A DNA stretch of 64,000 nt from Micrococcus sp. EYE_212 (GCF_023147585.1 NZ_JAHXOZ010000006.1:62001-126000), one strand, 5' to 3'; counted from the stretch's first letter, positions 43,615 to 53,931 are shown. Numbers and translations are program-made. The notes: a model not told the origin generated them from the sequence alone.

Positions 43615-44615
43615 CGCCGCTGGCGTTCACGGCCCCGCAGCGCGCCGCCCGCCGGGAACGGCTGCGGGAGGACCTGGGCCGGAAGGACCGGCTCGACCCG
43701 CGGAGCCGCGCCGCGCTGGAGGGCCTCGCCCACGCGCTCGCCCCGGACTCCATGGACCGTGCCCTGCCGGCGCGAGAGCTGCTGGCCCACGACCTCGAGG
43801 GCCGCGGTGGGCCGACCGCGGCCGTGTGCGCCGGAGACCCCGCCACCGCCACCCATCTGACCTGGATGGTCTCCGGCATGGGCATCCGCCCGGACACCGC
43901 CCTGTGGGGCGCGGCGCACGAGGCCGCTCAGCTGGCCGCGGCCCAGCACGCGGCGGGGGCGCCCCGCCCCGTCGTCGTCGCGTGGCTGCGCTACCCCGCA
44001 CCCGCGCCGTGGCGCGTGGTCCTCGACCGCCCCGCGCGGGAGGCCGGCCGGCAGCTCGCCGACGACCTCGCCGCGTGGTGGGCACACCTGCACGCGTCGG
44101 GGCTGCGCGCCCGCGGCACCGCGGTGCACGGGGCCGTGGACGCCCACTCGTACGGCTCCCTCGTGGCGGGGCACGCCCTGCGAGAGCTCGACGAGCGGGG
44201 GCTCCTTCCGGCCGACTCCGCGGCCACCGATCCCACGCCCCACAGCGCGGAGCGCCCCGTCGAGACCCTGGTGGTGTCCGGGGCGGTGGGCCTGCCGCTC
44301 GCCCTCCTCTCGGGAGCCCGTGCGCTCGGCGCGGCCACCGGCCGGGTGTTCGAGGCCCGCGCGCCCGGAGACGTGCTCTCCGTCCTCGGCCGGCTCGGCG
44401 GGCTGCGGCAGGCCTGGCCCGGCGCCGTCGCCCTGCCCGTGGACCCCGTCCCGGGGATGGACGGGGCCGCCGTGCGCGGCCACGACACCTCGCGCTGGAC
44501 GCCCGCGGCCGGCGACGACGCGCCGCGGGGCTACCGCGATCCGGGCTCCGTGACGCTCGCGGCCGCCGCCCGCGTCACCGCGGGCCAGCCGCTCGGCCTT
44601 CAGCGCCTCCGGTAG
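43593..44615 (+). CDS. Alpha/beta hydrolase, DUF1023-like
   Basis: A 340-residue protein like actinobacterial DUF1023 hydrolases: an N-terminal cap region (T-W-M-V-S-G-M-G-I-R-P-D-T), V-V-A-W-L-R-Y, and the nucleophile elbow A-H-S-Y-G-S (usual G-H-S-Y-G-S). Substrate is unknown; the catalytic Asp and His are not certain (C-terminal R-G-H-D is a candidate). GTG 43593 lies inside hspR; GTG 43608, overlapping the hspR stop, is an alternative start. Its 3' end overlaps the convergent trmB by 16 bp. Confidence 0.72.
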   Translation: MEPAAVLTPLAFTAPQRAARRERLREDLGRKDRLDPRSRAALEGLAHALAPDSMDRALPARELLAHDLEGRGGPTAAVCAGDPATATHLTWMVSGMGIRPDTALWGAAHEAAQLAAAQHAAGAPRPVVVAWLRYPAPAPWRVVLDRPAREAGRQLADDLAAWWAHLHASGLRARGTAVHGAVDAHSYGSLVAGHALRELDERGLLPADSAATDPTPHSAERPVETLVVSGAVGLPLALLSGARALGAATGRVFEARAPGDVLSVLGRLGGLRQAWPGAVALPVDPVPGMDGAAVRGHDTSRWTPAAGDDAPRGYRDPGSVTLAAAARVTAGQPLGLQRLR

Positions 44616-45574
44616 GCGAGGTCGAAGACGAGCCGGCCGGCGCGCTGGGACTTGGCCTCGAAGCTCGTGACGGGGCGGCCCTCGAACCGCGGAGCCCACC
44701 CGCCCTCGTGGTCCACCGGGTCCTCCGCCTCGCTCGCGGCCACGGCCTCCCCGAGTCCCGCGCGCAGGGGGCGCTCCTCGGCGGCCGCGTCCTCCCATCC
44801 GGCGGGCAGCGGCTGCGCGCCCACCTCGAGCTCGCGGCCCTCGCGGCGCACGCGGGTCAGCGGGGAGTCCTCCCCGGACGCGCGGCCCGGGAAGAGGTTC
44901 TCGAACTCGGGGTGGGCCTCCAGGACCTCGCGCATCTGCACGGCGTACCCGGACCAGTCGGTGGCCAGGCGCAGCACGCCGCCGGGGGCGAGCACGCGGG
45001 CCACGCGGTCCGCGAAGGCGGGGGAGACGAGGCGGCGCTTGTGGTGGCGCTTCTTGTGCCACGGGTCCGGGAAGAACACCCACACCTCCCCCACGGAGCC
45101 GGGCTCGAGCAGCTGGTCCAGCAGCTCGGGGGCGTTGGCCTCCACGGCCCGCACGTTGGTGAGCCCGCGGTGCTCCACCTGCGCCATGAGCGCCGCGAGC
45201 CCCGGCACGTACACCTCCACCGAGAGCACGTTCCAGTCCGGCCGGTCCGCCGCGCCCTGGGCGGTGGACTCGCCCAGGCCCGAGCCGACGTCCACGAGCA
45301 GCGGGGCCTCCCGCCCGAACACGGCCCCCCAGTCCAGGTGGGCGTCCGGGGACACGGAGGTGGCCGCCCGGTGGCGGGGGACGTCCACGAGCACGGTGTC
45401 CGCGAGGCGGTCCCACACGGCCTGCTTGCCGGAGGTGAGGCGGGCGCCGCGGCGGACGAAGGAGACCGGCTCCGTGCGGTGCAGCGCGGGGTCCTTCGCG
45501 GTGTTGTGGTCGTGCGGGTGGGCCGCGTCGGCGGACGGGGCGGGGGCGGCGTCGGGGGCGGTGTGCTCAGTCAT
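44600..45574 (-). CDS. trmB: tRNA (guanine-N7-)-methyltransferase
   Basis: A 324-residue SAM-dependent enzyme that makes m7G46 in tRNA. SAM motif L-V-D-V-G-S-G-L-G-E-S-T, the family hallmark F-P-D-P-W-H-K-K-R-H-H-K-R-R, and A-T-D-W-S-G-Y-A are all present. The N-terminal 45 residues are disordered. GGGAGGAT precedes ATG 45574; GTG 45580 is two codons upstream. Convergent overlap with the hydrolase gene. Confidence 0.95.
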   Translation of the reverse strand: MTEHTAPDAAPAPSADAAHPHDHNTAKDPALHRTEPVSFVRRGARLTSGKQAVWDRLADTVLVDVPRHRAATSVSPDAHLDWGAVFGREAPLLVDVGSGLGESTAQGAADRPDWNVLSVEVYVPGLAALMAQVEHRGLTNVRAVEANAPELLDQLLEPGSVGEVWVFFPDPWHKKRHHKRRLVSPAFADRVARVLAPGGVLRLATDWSGYAVQMREVLEAHPEFENLFPGRASGEDSPLTRVRREGRELEVGAQPLPAGWEDAAAEERPLRAGLGEAVAASEAEDPVDHEGGWAPRFEGRPVTSFEAKSQRAGRLVFDLAYRRR

Positions 45575-45599
45575 CCGCACGATCCTCCCACGGCGGCGC

Positions 45600-47027
45600 T
45601 CAGGGGTGCAGGCCGGAGCCCGTCGTGTGACCGGCGGCCACGCCCCCCGTGATGCGGTCCACGGTCACGAACGTGTAGCCCTCCGAGCGCAGGTGCGCGA
45701 TGACGGCGGGGACGGCGTCCACGGTGGTGGAGTGGATGTCATGCATCAGCACGATCCCGCCCGGGCGGGCCCCCGCCTTCACGGCGGCGAGGGTCTGTGC
45801 GGGGCTGCGGTGCTCCCAGTCCCGGGTGTCCACGCTCCAGGTGACCGATCCCGCGCGGGGCAGCCCGCCGAGGGTGGCCAGCACCGACTCGTTCAGCGCC
45901 CCGTAGGGGGCGCGCACGGTGCTCGGGCTGACGCCGGCCGCGCGGACGGCGGCGTCCGTGGCCGCGATCTCCTGGCGCACCTGCCCGGCCGTCAGCGTCG
46001 TGAGGTTGGGGTGGGTGTAGCTGTGGTTGCCCACCTGGTGGCCCTCCGCCGCCATGCGGGCGATCATCGCGGGGTTGAGCTTCGCGCTCTGCCCCACCAC
46101 GTAGAAGGTGGCCGGGACCTGCTCGGCGGAGAGGACGTCCAGGAGGCGGCCGGTGTGCCGGCCCGGGCCGTCGTCGAAGGTGAGGGCGATGCACCGGGTG
46201 ACCGCGCAGTCCACCGGGGCCTGGCGCACGGGGCCGGCGGGCGCCGGGGCCGTGGAGGGCTGCGGCGCCGCCGAGGTGGAGCTCGCAGGGGCCGAGGCGC
46301 TCGGCGCCGAGGAGCCGGGGGCGGTCGCACTCGTGCCGGCGGACGCGCTCGGCGCGGCCGGGCGAGGGGAGGCGGGCTGCTGCACGGGCGCGGGGCGCAC
46401 GTCCTGCGGTGCGATCCGCTCGACGGGGATCACGGGCTTCGGGGTGGCCACGGCGACCGGCGTGTCCTCGGGAGCGACGCCGGGCTTCGGACCGCCGAGG
46501 TCCTGTGCGGCGGGGACCACGCGGTCCTGCGCGACGACGGGTGCCGGGCGGTCCTGGGTGCGGGCGTCCGCACCGGGGCGCGTCGGCGACGCCGACGAGG
46601 CGGGTGCGGAGGCGTCCTGCCGTCCCTCGGCGGAGGAGCCGCGCTCGTCCTGGCCCTCGGCCGACCCGGCGGAGGAGGACTCGGCGGCACCGCGTGCGTC
46701 CTCGGCCTCCTCGGCATGCGTCGCGGCCGACGTCGACTCCTGGCCCGCGCCGGTGTCGTCCGACTGAGGGGCGGCGGCGGACGTGGACGGTGCGCTGCTG
46801 GTCATCGCGGAGGACGTGCTGCCGCCTGACGCGGACGGGGACGACGACGCGGACTCCGGGCTCGGGGTGTCGGTCGCAGGGCTCGTGGCGGCCGCGGAGT
46901 CCGCGGCGGCCTGGGGAGCGGGTGCGTCGCCTCCGTCGGGGCCGCCGCACGCCCCGAGGGCCAGGGTCAGTGCGAGGAGGGCGGCGCAGAGGCGCGGGCG
47001 GGACGTCGAGGTCATGGGCGGGCTCAC
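45600..47027 (-). CDS. Polysaccharide deacetylase (NodB) lipoprotein
   Basis: A 475-residue lipoprotein: lipobox L-G-A-C, then about 240 residues of Ser/Ala/Pro-rich linker that can span the thick wall, then a NodB domain from about residue 275. Motifs are T-F-D-D-G-P (catalytic Asp and metal Asp), H-S-Y-T-H (metal His pair), R-A-P-Y-G and L-M-H-D-I-H. Likely targets are peptidoglycan GlcNAc or MurNAc. The start is GTG 47027 or ATG 47015. It follows a DUF3298-like lipoprotein gene, the partner domain found fused in PdaC. Confidence 0.88.
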   Translation of the reverse strand: MSPPMTSTSRPRLCAALLALTLALGACGGPDGGDAPAPQAAADSAAATSPATDTPSPESASSSPSASGGSTSSAMTSSAPSTSAAAPQSDDTGAGQESTSAATHAEEAEDARGAAESSSAGSAEGQDERGSSAEGRQDASAPASSASPTRPGADARTQDRPAPVVAQDRVVPAAQDLGGPKPGVAPEDTPVAVATPKPVIPVERIAPQDVRPAPVQQPASPRPAAPSASAGTSATAPGSSAPSASAPASSTSAAPQPSTAPAPAGPVRQAPVDCAVTRCIALTFDDGPGRHTGRLLDVLSAEQVPATFYVVGQSAKLNPAMIARMAAEGHQVGNHSYTHPNLTTLTAGQVRQEIAATDAAVRAAGVSPSTVRAPYGALNESVLATLGGLPRAGSVTWSVDTRDWEHRSPAQTLAAVKAGARPGGIVLMHDIHSTTVDAVPAVIAHLRSEGYTFVTVDRITGGVAAGHTTGSGLHP

Positions 47028-47071
47028 ACTCTTCGAGGATCAGCGCGCGAGGACGGGGCTCAGCGCGAGGG

Positions 47072-47095
47072 GAGGTCGGCCTCCCGGCCGACCTC
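47072..47095 (-). terminator. Hairpin between the DUF3298-like and deacetylase genes
   Basis: A 10-bp perfect stem (47072-47081/47086-47095) with a TCCC loop, halfway between the upstream stop (47140) and downstream start (47027). No U-run; it may attenuate read-through. Confidence 0.45.
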
Positions 47096-47139
47096 TCCAT
47101 CCTGCCAGGCCGGGGGCGATGCCTCCGGCCTCCCTCACG

Positions 47140-48573
47140 TCACGATGTGGACACGATCGTGGGCGACGTCTCGGCGGTCGCCGGGGCGGCGGAGTCCGCG
47201 GGCGCGTCGGACGCGCTCGGCTCGGGCAGCGGCGTCACGTCGGAGGTGGGCTCCGGCGGCAGCGTGGAGTCGGACGGCTCGGGGGTGCCGGGATCCGACG
47301 TCGGCGCGTCCGTGGGCGCGTCCGACGGCGTCGAGGAGCTCGACGTCGAGGGCTCGGGGGTGCCGGGTGCGCTCGTGGTGCCCGGTGTGGGCGCCGACGT
47401 CGGGCGCGTGGGGCCGGAGGGCGACGAGGGCACGTCGCTGCTCGGCGCGGGGGAGCTGCCCGGCTGCGTCGTCGGCGCAGAGGAGCCGCTCGGCGTCGTG
47501 CTCGTGGCGCCGGTGCCGGGTGTTCCTGTGGACGACGGGTCGGGGGCAGGGGCCGCCGAGGTCGGCTCGTCGGTGTCCGCGGGGGTGGGGTCCGGCCGGG
47601 TCGGCGCGGTCTCCGTGGGGTCGCTCGAGGTCTCCGCCGGCGGCCGGGGGGCCTCGCTCGTGGCGGGAAGCGGCGGGGGCACGGGCACGGCCGTGGTGGA
47701 GGGCGCCTCCGAGGAGCCCGCCGGGGAGGACGAGGCCTGCGGGAGGCGGACGGCGGCGGGCGTCCGAGCCGCGTCCTGGGCCGTGCGGCCCAGCTCGGAG
47801 AGCCAGGGCCGCACCGTCTCGGAGGGGATGCGGGCGGTGAGCACGCCTGCCGCGGCGGGTGCGAGCGCCGCCTGGTCGACCTCGAGGAGGGCGCTGCCGT
47901 CCGGCAGGAGCACCACCGCGTCCCAGATGCGGCGGTTCTCGGCCTGGTCCGGGGCCTCGACGGCGGAGGTCAGCCGCTCCTGCACGATGTCCGGGTCGTT
48001 CGCCATGCGGTCGCGCACCTCGGCGCGGAACGCGGTCCAGCCCTCGGCCGTGAAGAGGTCCGACGTGGCCAGCACGCGGTCCTCGCGGGCGGAGTACCAG
48101 CTGGCCTGGGAGGAGGACACGGACTCCGTCCCGCGCTTCTCGGTGGAGAGCAGGCGGACGGCGGCGATGTCCTGCCCCGCCACCGCGAGGCGCGGCTGCA
48201 CCTCGAGGGAGGGGTCGGCGGAGAGGTCCGTGTCCCGCTGATAGGCCTCGACCTGGGCGCGCACGTCTGCGGCCATGGCGTCGGTCCAGGAACGGGCGCC
48301 GGGCACCTCGAGCCAGGCGCCGTGGAACTCGGGGCTCTGCCCCTCGATCGCGGACATGGAGGCGCCGGGCACGAGCGCGAGGTCCAGGTCCGGGATGTCC
48401 AGCGTGAAGGGCGCCATGTCCATGGGCGGCAGCTCGGAGGCGCTCGCGGCGGTGGGGGCGGGAGCCCCGTAGGGGTCGTTCCCGCCGCATGCGGTGAGGG
48501 CGAGCAGGGCCGCGGCGGCGAGGCCGAGGCCGGCCCGGCGTCGGGCGGCGAGGCGGGGAGTGGAGTGGGTCAT
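47140..48573 (-). CDS. Lipoprotein with DUF3298 (RsiV/PdaC-like) domain and Ser/Pro/Thr-rich tail
   Basis: A 477-residue lipoprotein: lipobox L-T-A-C, then a folded domain (about 50-285) whose end, D-L-F-T-A-E-G-W followed by L-L-P-D-G-S-A-L-L-E-V and A-A-A-G-V-L-T-A-R-I-P, resembles DUF3298 of RsiV and PdaC. The last 190 residues are a low-complexity Ser/Thr/Pro/Asp region resembling a wall spacer. It starts 5 bp after dedA and is followed by the deacetylase gene. Family call is moderate; in RsiV this domain binds lysozyme. Confidence 0.65.
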   Translation of the reverse strand: MTHSTPRLAARRRAGLGLAAAALLALTACGGNDPYGAPAPTAASASELPPMDMAPFTLDIPDLDLALVPGASMSAIEGQSPEFHGAWLEVPGARSWTDAMAADVRAQVEAYQRDTDLSADPSLEVQPRLAVAGQDIAAVRLLSTEKRGTESVSSSQASWYSAREDRVLATSDLFTAEGWTAFRAEVRDRMANDPDIVQERLTSAVEAPDQAENRRIWDAVVLLPDGSALLEVDQAALAPAAAGVLTARIPSETVRPWLSELGRTAQDAARTPAAVRLPQASSSPAGSSEAPSTTAVPVPPPLPATSEAPRPPAETSSDPTETAPTRPDPTPADTDEPTSAAPAPDPSSTGTPGTGATSTTPSGSSAPTTQPGSSPAPSSDVPSSPSGPTRPTSAPTPGTTSAPGTPEPSTSSSSTPSDAPTDAPTSDPGTPEPSDSTLPPEPTSDVTPLPEPSASDAPADSAAPATAETSPTIVSTS

Positions 48574-48578
48574 GCAGA

Positions 48579-49334
48579 TCACTTCCGGTGGTCGGTGGAG
48601 CTGAGGGCGGCGTCCATGCGGGCGGCGGCCTCGTCCGGGCTCGGGGCCCGGAAGTTCGGATCGCGGCGGCGGCGCAGGTCGCGCCGCACGCGCAGCAGGA
48701 CCCAGACCACCAGGGCGAGGACGATGAGCGCCATCACCACGGTGGAGAACAGGTCCGCGTAGTCGGAGATCACGTGGTACTGGGCGCCCAGGACGTAGCC
48801 CCCGTAGATGAACAGGGCGTTCCAGAGCAGCGAGCCCAGGGCCGTGTAGAGGGTGAAGAGGCCGAGGTGCATGCGCTCGATGCCCGCCGGGATGGAGATG
48901 AGCGAGCGGAACACGGGGATCATGCGGCCGAGGAACACGGACCAGTACCCGAACCGGCCGAACCAGCGCTCGGTGCGCTCGACGTCCTCGATGTCCACCA
49001 GGGGCATCCAGTTCGCGATCCGGTACAGGCGGCGTCGTCCGAGCCACGCGCCGATCCCGTAGAGGGCGAGCGCGCCGACGACGGAGCCGAGGGTGGCCCA
49101 CAGGAGGGCGGCGTGCGGGCTGAAGGCGCCTCCGGCGGCGGTGAAGCCGGCCAGGGGCAGGATCACCTCGGAGGGGATGGGCGGGAAGATGTTCTCCGCC
49201 AGCACGGCCACGCCCACGCCGACCGGGCCGATGGCCTCCATGATGCCGACCACGACGTTGCCGAGCCATCCGTAGTCCACGGCCCCCTCGGCGGGGGCGA
49301 CGGCCAGGAGCGCGGGGGTGAGGGAGGAGAGCAT
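48579..49334 (-). CDS. DedA-family membrane protein
   Basis: A 251-residue DedA/SNARE-associated protein. Signatures are E-N-I-F-P-P-I-P-S-E-V-I-L-P-L-A-G and G-R-M-I-P-V-F-R-S-L-I-S-I-P-A-G-I, including the re-entrant helices. Family members flip phospholipids or undecaprenyl phosphate. ATG 49334 sits 10 bases past GGGGGAGA, and GAGAAT plus 7 bases would also fit a leaderless start; ATG 49343 overlaps the SD-like run. It leads the operon dedA - DUF3298-like - deacetylase. Confidence 0.9.
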   Translation of the reverse strand: MLSSLTPALLAVAPAEGAVDYGWLGNVVVGIMEAIGPVGVGVAVLAENIFPPIPSEVILPLAGFTAAGGAFSPHAALLWATLGSVVGALALYGIGAWLGRRRLYRIANWMPLVDIEDVERTERWFGRFGYWSVFLGRMIPVFRSLISIPAGIERMHLGLFTLYTALGSLLWNALFIYGGYVLGAQYHVISDYADLFSTVVMALIVLALVVWVLLRVRRDLRRRRDPNFRAPSPDEAAARMDAALSSTDHRK

Positions 49335-49480
49335 GGGAGACATTCTCCCCCATCGGCGGGGAGAGGGGACCCGGACGGCGGGGGGAGGGGTTGGTAGGGT
49401 GAGCGTGCTGACCGCTCTATTCGACTGTTCGCGCCACATTCCCATCCCTGTGCCGCGGGCCCCACTGGAAGGAAGACTCC

Positions 49481-50074
49481 ATGAGCATCGTCCAGATTCC
49501 GCTGCGCCTGGCCTCCGGCGCGTTCATCCTCAACTCCGGCCTCGGCAAGCGCCAGCTCTCCGACGAGCAGGCCGCCTACATCCGTGACATGGGCGCCAAG
49601 GGCGTGCCCGCGCTGGCCCAGCTCTCCCCGGCCCAGTTCAAGAACTTCATCGTGGCCTCCGAGGTCGGCGTGGGCGGCGCGCTGCTGCTGCCCCTCGTCC
49701 CGGGCTGGCTCGCCGGCGCCGCGCTGACCGCCTTCTCCGGCGGCCTGATGTCCATGTACCTGAACACCCCGGAGATGACCGAGGACGACGGCGTCCGCCC
49801 CTCGCAGGAGGGCACCTCCGTGGCCAAGGACGTGTTCCTGGTGGGCTCCGGCCTCGCCATCATGTCGGACTCCGTGGCCAACCGCCCCGGCAAGCGCCGC
49901 AAGGCCGCCAAGAAGCGGGCGACGCGCATCGAGTCCGCCCGTGACGCCAAGGTCCAGGCCATCCGCGAGGCCAAGGACGAGAAGGTGGCCGCCATCTTCG
50001 CCGCGCGCGACGAGCAGACCGCCGCGCTGCGCGACGCCCGCGAGGAGCTGAAGAAGCTGCGCAAGAAGGCCTGA
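49481..50074 (+). CDS. DoxX-like membrane protein with charged coiled-coil tail
   Basis: A 197-residue protein. The N-terminal 125 residues have about four hydrophobic segments in a DoxX-like pattern (R-L-A-S-G-A-F-I-L-N-S-G, then K-N-F-I-V-A-S-E-V-G-V-G-G-A-L-L-L-P). The C-terminal 65 residues are an alternately charged coiled coil (A-R-D-A-K-V-Q-A-I-R-E-A-K-D-E-K). Function unknown. GGAAGGA precedes ATG 49481. Confidence 0.75.
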   Translation: MSIVQIPLRLASGAFILNSGLGKRQLSDEQAAYIRDMGAKGVPALAQLSPAQFKNFIVASEVGVGGALLLPLVPGWLAGAALTAFSGGLMSMYLNTPEMTEDDGVRPSQEGTSVAKDVFLVGSGLAIMSDSVANRPGKRRKAAKKRATRIESARDAKVQAIREAKDEKVAAIFAARDEQTAALRDAREELKKLRKKA

Positions 50075-50095
50075 TCCTTCCCGCACGCCGAGAAC

Positions 50096-50139
50096 GAGGG
50101 CCCCGGGCCCGGACCGTCTGGTCCGGGCCCGGGGCCCTC
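50096..50139. terminator. Bidirectional terminator
   Basis: A perfect 20-bp stem (50096-50115/50120-50139) with a 4-base loop between the convergent DoxX-like and ABC genes. Confidence 0.9.
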
Positions 50140-50174
50140 GTCGCCGTGCCCGGTGCCTCAGCGGCCCCTCATCG

Positions 50175-50978
<804 letters not shown>

Positions 50979-50979
50979 G

Positions 50980-51810
50980 TCAGTGCCCCTTCTTGGTCGA
51001 ACGGGTCTCGAACCGACGGGCCAGCAGGGACAGCGGCACGGTGATCACGAGGTAGAACAGGCCGGCCACGAGGATCGGCGTCATGCCGGCGTCGAGCGCG
51101 GAGATGCCGTCGCGGCCGAACTTGGTGAGCTCGTACTCGTGCGCGGCCAGGCCGAGCACGTAGACCAACGAGGAGTCCTTGGTCAGGAGGATGACCTCGT
51201 TGGTGAGCGGCGGCAGCACGATGCGGAAGGCCTGGGGGATCACGATGGTGACCATGGCCCGCCACGCCGGCATGCCGAGGGACCGGGCCGCCTCCATCTG
51301 GCCGCGGGGCACGGCCTGCAGGCCGGCACGCAGGGTCTCGGCGATGTACGCGGCCGAGACCATGCCCAGGGCCGCCATCACGACGACGGGGATCGGCCAG
51401 GACACCCCGAACGCGAAGGGCACGCCGTAGCCGAAGGCGAGGAACACGAGCAGCGCCGGGACGCCGCGGAAGAACTCGACGTAGGCGGTGGCCAGCCACC
51501 GGTACGGCGCGAACGAGCTCAGGCGCATGAGCGCGAGCACGATGCCGCCCAGGAGGCCGACGACGAACGAGGTGACCGTGTAGAACAGCGTGTTGCCCAG
51601 GCCCACGAGGATCACGTTGGGGAACATCGGGGCCACGGCGGGGAAGTTCAGGACGTTCTCGGCGAGCGCGCCCCAGTCGATGAGGACGGCCAGGACGACG
51701 AGGGCGAGGACGAAGACGGCCGCCTGGATGATCAGGGACAGCCGACGACGGCGGCGCGCGCGACCGGGCTTCATGGCCGGGGCGGGCGAGACGGGGGCCT
51801 GCGTGCTCAT
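50980..51810 (-). CDS. Polar amino acid ABC transporter, permease
   Basis: A 276-residue inner-membrane permease of the HisMQ type with five to six helices and the EAA loop [20 protein letters not shown]. Its start overlaps the binding-protein stop (4 bp), and the ATPase gene starts 1 base after its stop. A single permease gene implies a homodimer. Confidence 0.95.
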   Translation of the reverse strand: MSTQAPVSPAPAMKPGRARRRRRLSLIIQAAVFVLALVVLAVLIDWGALAENVLNFPAVAPMFPNVILVGLGNTLFYTVTSFVVGLLGGIVLALMRLSSFAPYRWLATAYVEFFRGVPALLVFLAFGYGVPFAFGVSWPIPVVVMAALGMVSAAYIAETLRAGLQAVPRGQMEAARSLGMPAWRAMVTIVIPQAFRIVLPPLTNEVILLTKDSSLVYVLGLAAHEYELTKFGRDGISALDAGMTPILVAGLFYLVITVPLSLLARRFETRSTKKGH

Positions 51811-52628
51811 CGGTAGTCCTCCTGTGCCTGACCGAACCAGCGCTCCTGGAGCTCGGCCACGGTGCCGTCGTTGCGCAGCCCCTGCAGCGCGCGGTTCACG
51901 GCGGAGCCCAGCTGCGCCTTATGCGGGCCGACCGCCATGCCGAGCTGCTCACCCGTGGGCAGCGACTCGACCACCTCGAAGCGCGCGTCGTCCTTGAGCG
52001 AGTAGAGCAGCACGGACTGGTTGCCCAGGGCGGCGTCCACGGTGCCGGCCTGCAGGGCCTGGATCTGCATGCCGCCGTCCTCGAACTGCACGGGGCTCAG
52101 GCCGTTCTGCTGGGCGTACTCATCGCCGGTGGTCGCGGCCTGCACGCCGATCCGGCGGCCCTTCGCGGAGTCGATGTTGGTGATGCCAGAGCCCTTCTTT
52201 GCGACCAGCACGAGGTCGTCGTCGAGGTAGGGGAGGGTGAAGGCCATGACGCGCTGGCGTGCCTCGGTGATGGAGATCGACGAGGCGTTGAGGTCGCAGC
52301 CGGTGAGGGAGGCGCCCGACTCGATGGCCTCGAAGGAGGAGTCGATCACGTTCAGCCCGAGCCCGAGCTCCTCCGCGACCGCCTCCACGAGGTCGATGTC
52401 ATAGCCGGTGAGCTCGCCGTCCTGCTCGAACTCGAACGGCGGGTAGGGGATGTCCGAGCAGACCGTGAGCGTCCCCGGGGAGACGAGTCCGTACGTGGAG
52501 GACAGGTCGGCGTCGGAGACGACGCCGGCCGTTCCGGCGTCGCCGCCGATCACGGCGCAGCCGCTGAGGGCCAGGGCGCCGACGCCGAGCGTCAGCGCGC
52601 CGACCGCGCGGGATGGGGTGCGGAGCAT
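51807..52628 (-). CDS. Amino acid ABC transporter, substrate-binding lipoprotein
   Basis: A 273-residue family 3 binding protein. Lipobox L-S-G-C; two-lobed domain with Y-P-P-F-E-F near the ligand-facing strand, G-Y-D-I-D-L-V-E-A-V-A, and R-I-G-V-Q-A-A-T-T-G. GGAAGG precedes ATG 52628. First gene of the three-gene transporter operon. Confidence 0.93.
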   Translation of the reverse strand: MLRTPSRAVGALTLGVGALALSGCAVIGGDAGTAGVVSDADLSSTYGLVSPGTLTVCSDIPYPPFEFEQDGELTGYDIDLVEAVAEELGLGLNVIDSSFEAIESGASLTGCDLNASSISITEARQRVMAFTLPYLDDDLVLVAKKGSGITNIDSAKGRRIGVQAATTGDEYAQQNGLSPVQFEDGGMQIQALQAGTVDAALGNQSVLLYSLKDDARFEVVESLPTGEQLGMAVGPHKAQLGSAVNRALQGLRNDGTVAELQERWFGQAQEDYR

Positions 52629-52725
52629 GGGGGAGCCTTCCGGGGCGGGCCGTGGGGTGCGGGCCGTGTGAACAGGAGCACATCCTAGGCGTCCGGCGGG
52701 CCGAGGTCGCCTCCCTGTCGGTGTG

Positions 52726-53931
52726 TCACGCGGAGCCGCGGCCGCGGCCGCGCGGCTCAGGGACGACGACGTCGTCGCCCAGGTGCGCCTCGTCCCGGAG
52801 CGGCGAGGCGTGGAAGGGGCGGCCGGAGCTGAGGTCCTCGGGGCGGCGGCCCGGTGCCTCCACCGCGAACGGGTGGCCGGCCTCCGTGAGCATCCGCGTG
52901 CGCTCGGCCGTCAGCGGCTCCCCGGAGACGACCGCGGCGCACACGAGCGCGGCGAGCTGCTGGTCCCGCTCCTCCTGACGCTCCGCCATCTCGAGCACGC
53001 GGGTGTGGCGGGTGGCCAGCTGGATCTCCGCGGAGGCGTCCACGCCGACGGCGACCTGGCGGGCGCGCAGCCGCTCCGCGTCGTACGCGGCCCCCGCCAC
53101 GAGGACCATGCAGGCGGCCCAGGCGAGGCCGAGCACGCCGATCACGGAGTTGATCCGGCCCACGAGCTCGAACTGGCCGAAGGTGGCCGTGATCCAGCCG
53201 AGGGCGAGGGTGGCGCCGAAGAGCAGGCAGACCGTGATCACCGCGCCGGAGGAGAAGGGACGGTAGCGCGGGGAGCGGACGTTGGGGCCGAGCCGGTAGG
53301 CGAGGGTGACGGCCAGGGCCAGGATCGCGAGGATGACCGGCCACTTCCCGATGTTCCAGACCTGCACGGCCACCCGCGGCAGGCCGATGAGCTCCCCGAG
53401 GAGCTCGGCGAGGTCTCCGCCCAGGATCACGAGGCCGACGACCACGACGGTGCCGGCCAGGACCGCGAGGGTCTCGAGGAAGATGACGAGCCGGAAATGG
53501 GGGAGGAGGCGACCCTCCCGGGTGTCGTGGATGCGGTGCATCGCGCGGTGGAAGGCGGCCACGGCGCCGGACGCGGAGAAGACCGCGCCGAGCAGGCCCA
53601 GCGTGAAGGCGACGACGCTCGTGTTCGAGGCGTGGAGGGAGAGGAGCCACGCCCGCACGTCCTCCTGCGTGAGGGTGGGCCACAGGTCGGCCGCGAGCGT
53701 CGCGACGGTGCGCACGGTCTCCTCCTCCACGCCCAGCACCGACACGAGGGCGAGGAGGGCGACGCCCATGGGGAGCAGGGACAGCGCGCCGAAGAAGCTC
53801 ATGGCGGCGGCCACGTCCCACACCTGGAGATCCATGAGGCGGTGGAAGGTGCGGCGGATGACGTAGAGGAGGGAGAGCCGCGGGTGCTCGTACGTGCGGG
53901 GATCGCGGAGCGCTGCGGTGGAGCCGGCCAT
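52726..53931 (-). CDS. YihY/UPF0761-family membrane protein
   Basis: A 401-residue protein with six helices and the YihY (formerly called RNase BN) motifs: D-L-Q-V-W-D-V-A-A-A-M-S-F-F-G-A-L-S-L-L-P and W-K-V/W-P-V-I-L-A-I-L. A 110-residue soluble tail ends in Arg/Gly-rich sequence. ATG 53931 is 7 bases after TACCGT (minus strand), so leaderless. It diverges from clpB; the HAIR site lies 50 bp upstream of its start. Confidence 0.85.
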   Translation of the reverse strand: MAGSTAALRDPRTYEHPRLSLLYVIRRTFHRLMDLQVWDVAAAMSFFGALSLLPMGVALLALVSVLGVEEETVRTVATLAADLWPTLTQEDVRAWLLSLHASNTSVVAFTLGLLGAVFSASGAVAAFHRAMHRIHDTREGRLLPHFRLVIFLETLAVLAGTVVVVGLVILGGDLAELLGELIGLPRVAVQVWNIGKWPVILAILALAVTLAYRLGPNVRSPRYRPFSSGAVITVCLLFGATLALGWITATFGQFELVGRINSVIGVLGLAWAACMVLVAGAAYDAERLRARQVAVGVDASAEIQLATRHTRVLEMAERQEERDQQLAALVCAAVVSGEPLTAERTRMLTEAGHPFAVEAPGRRPEDLSSGRPFHASPLRDEAHLGDDVVVPEPRGRGRGSA

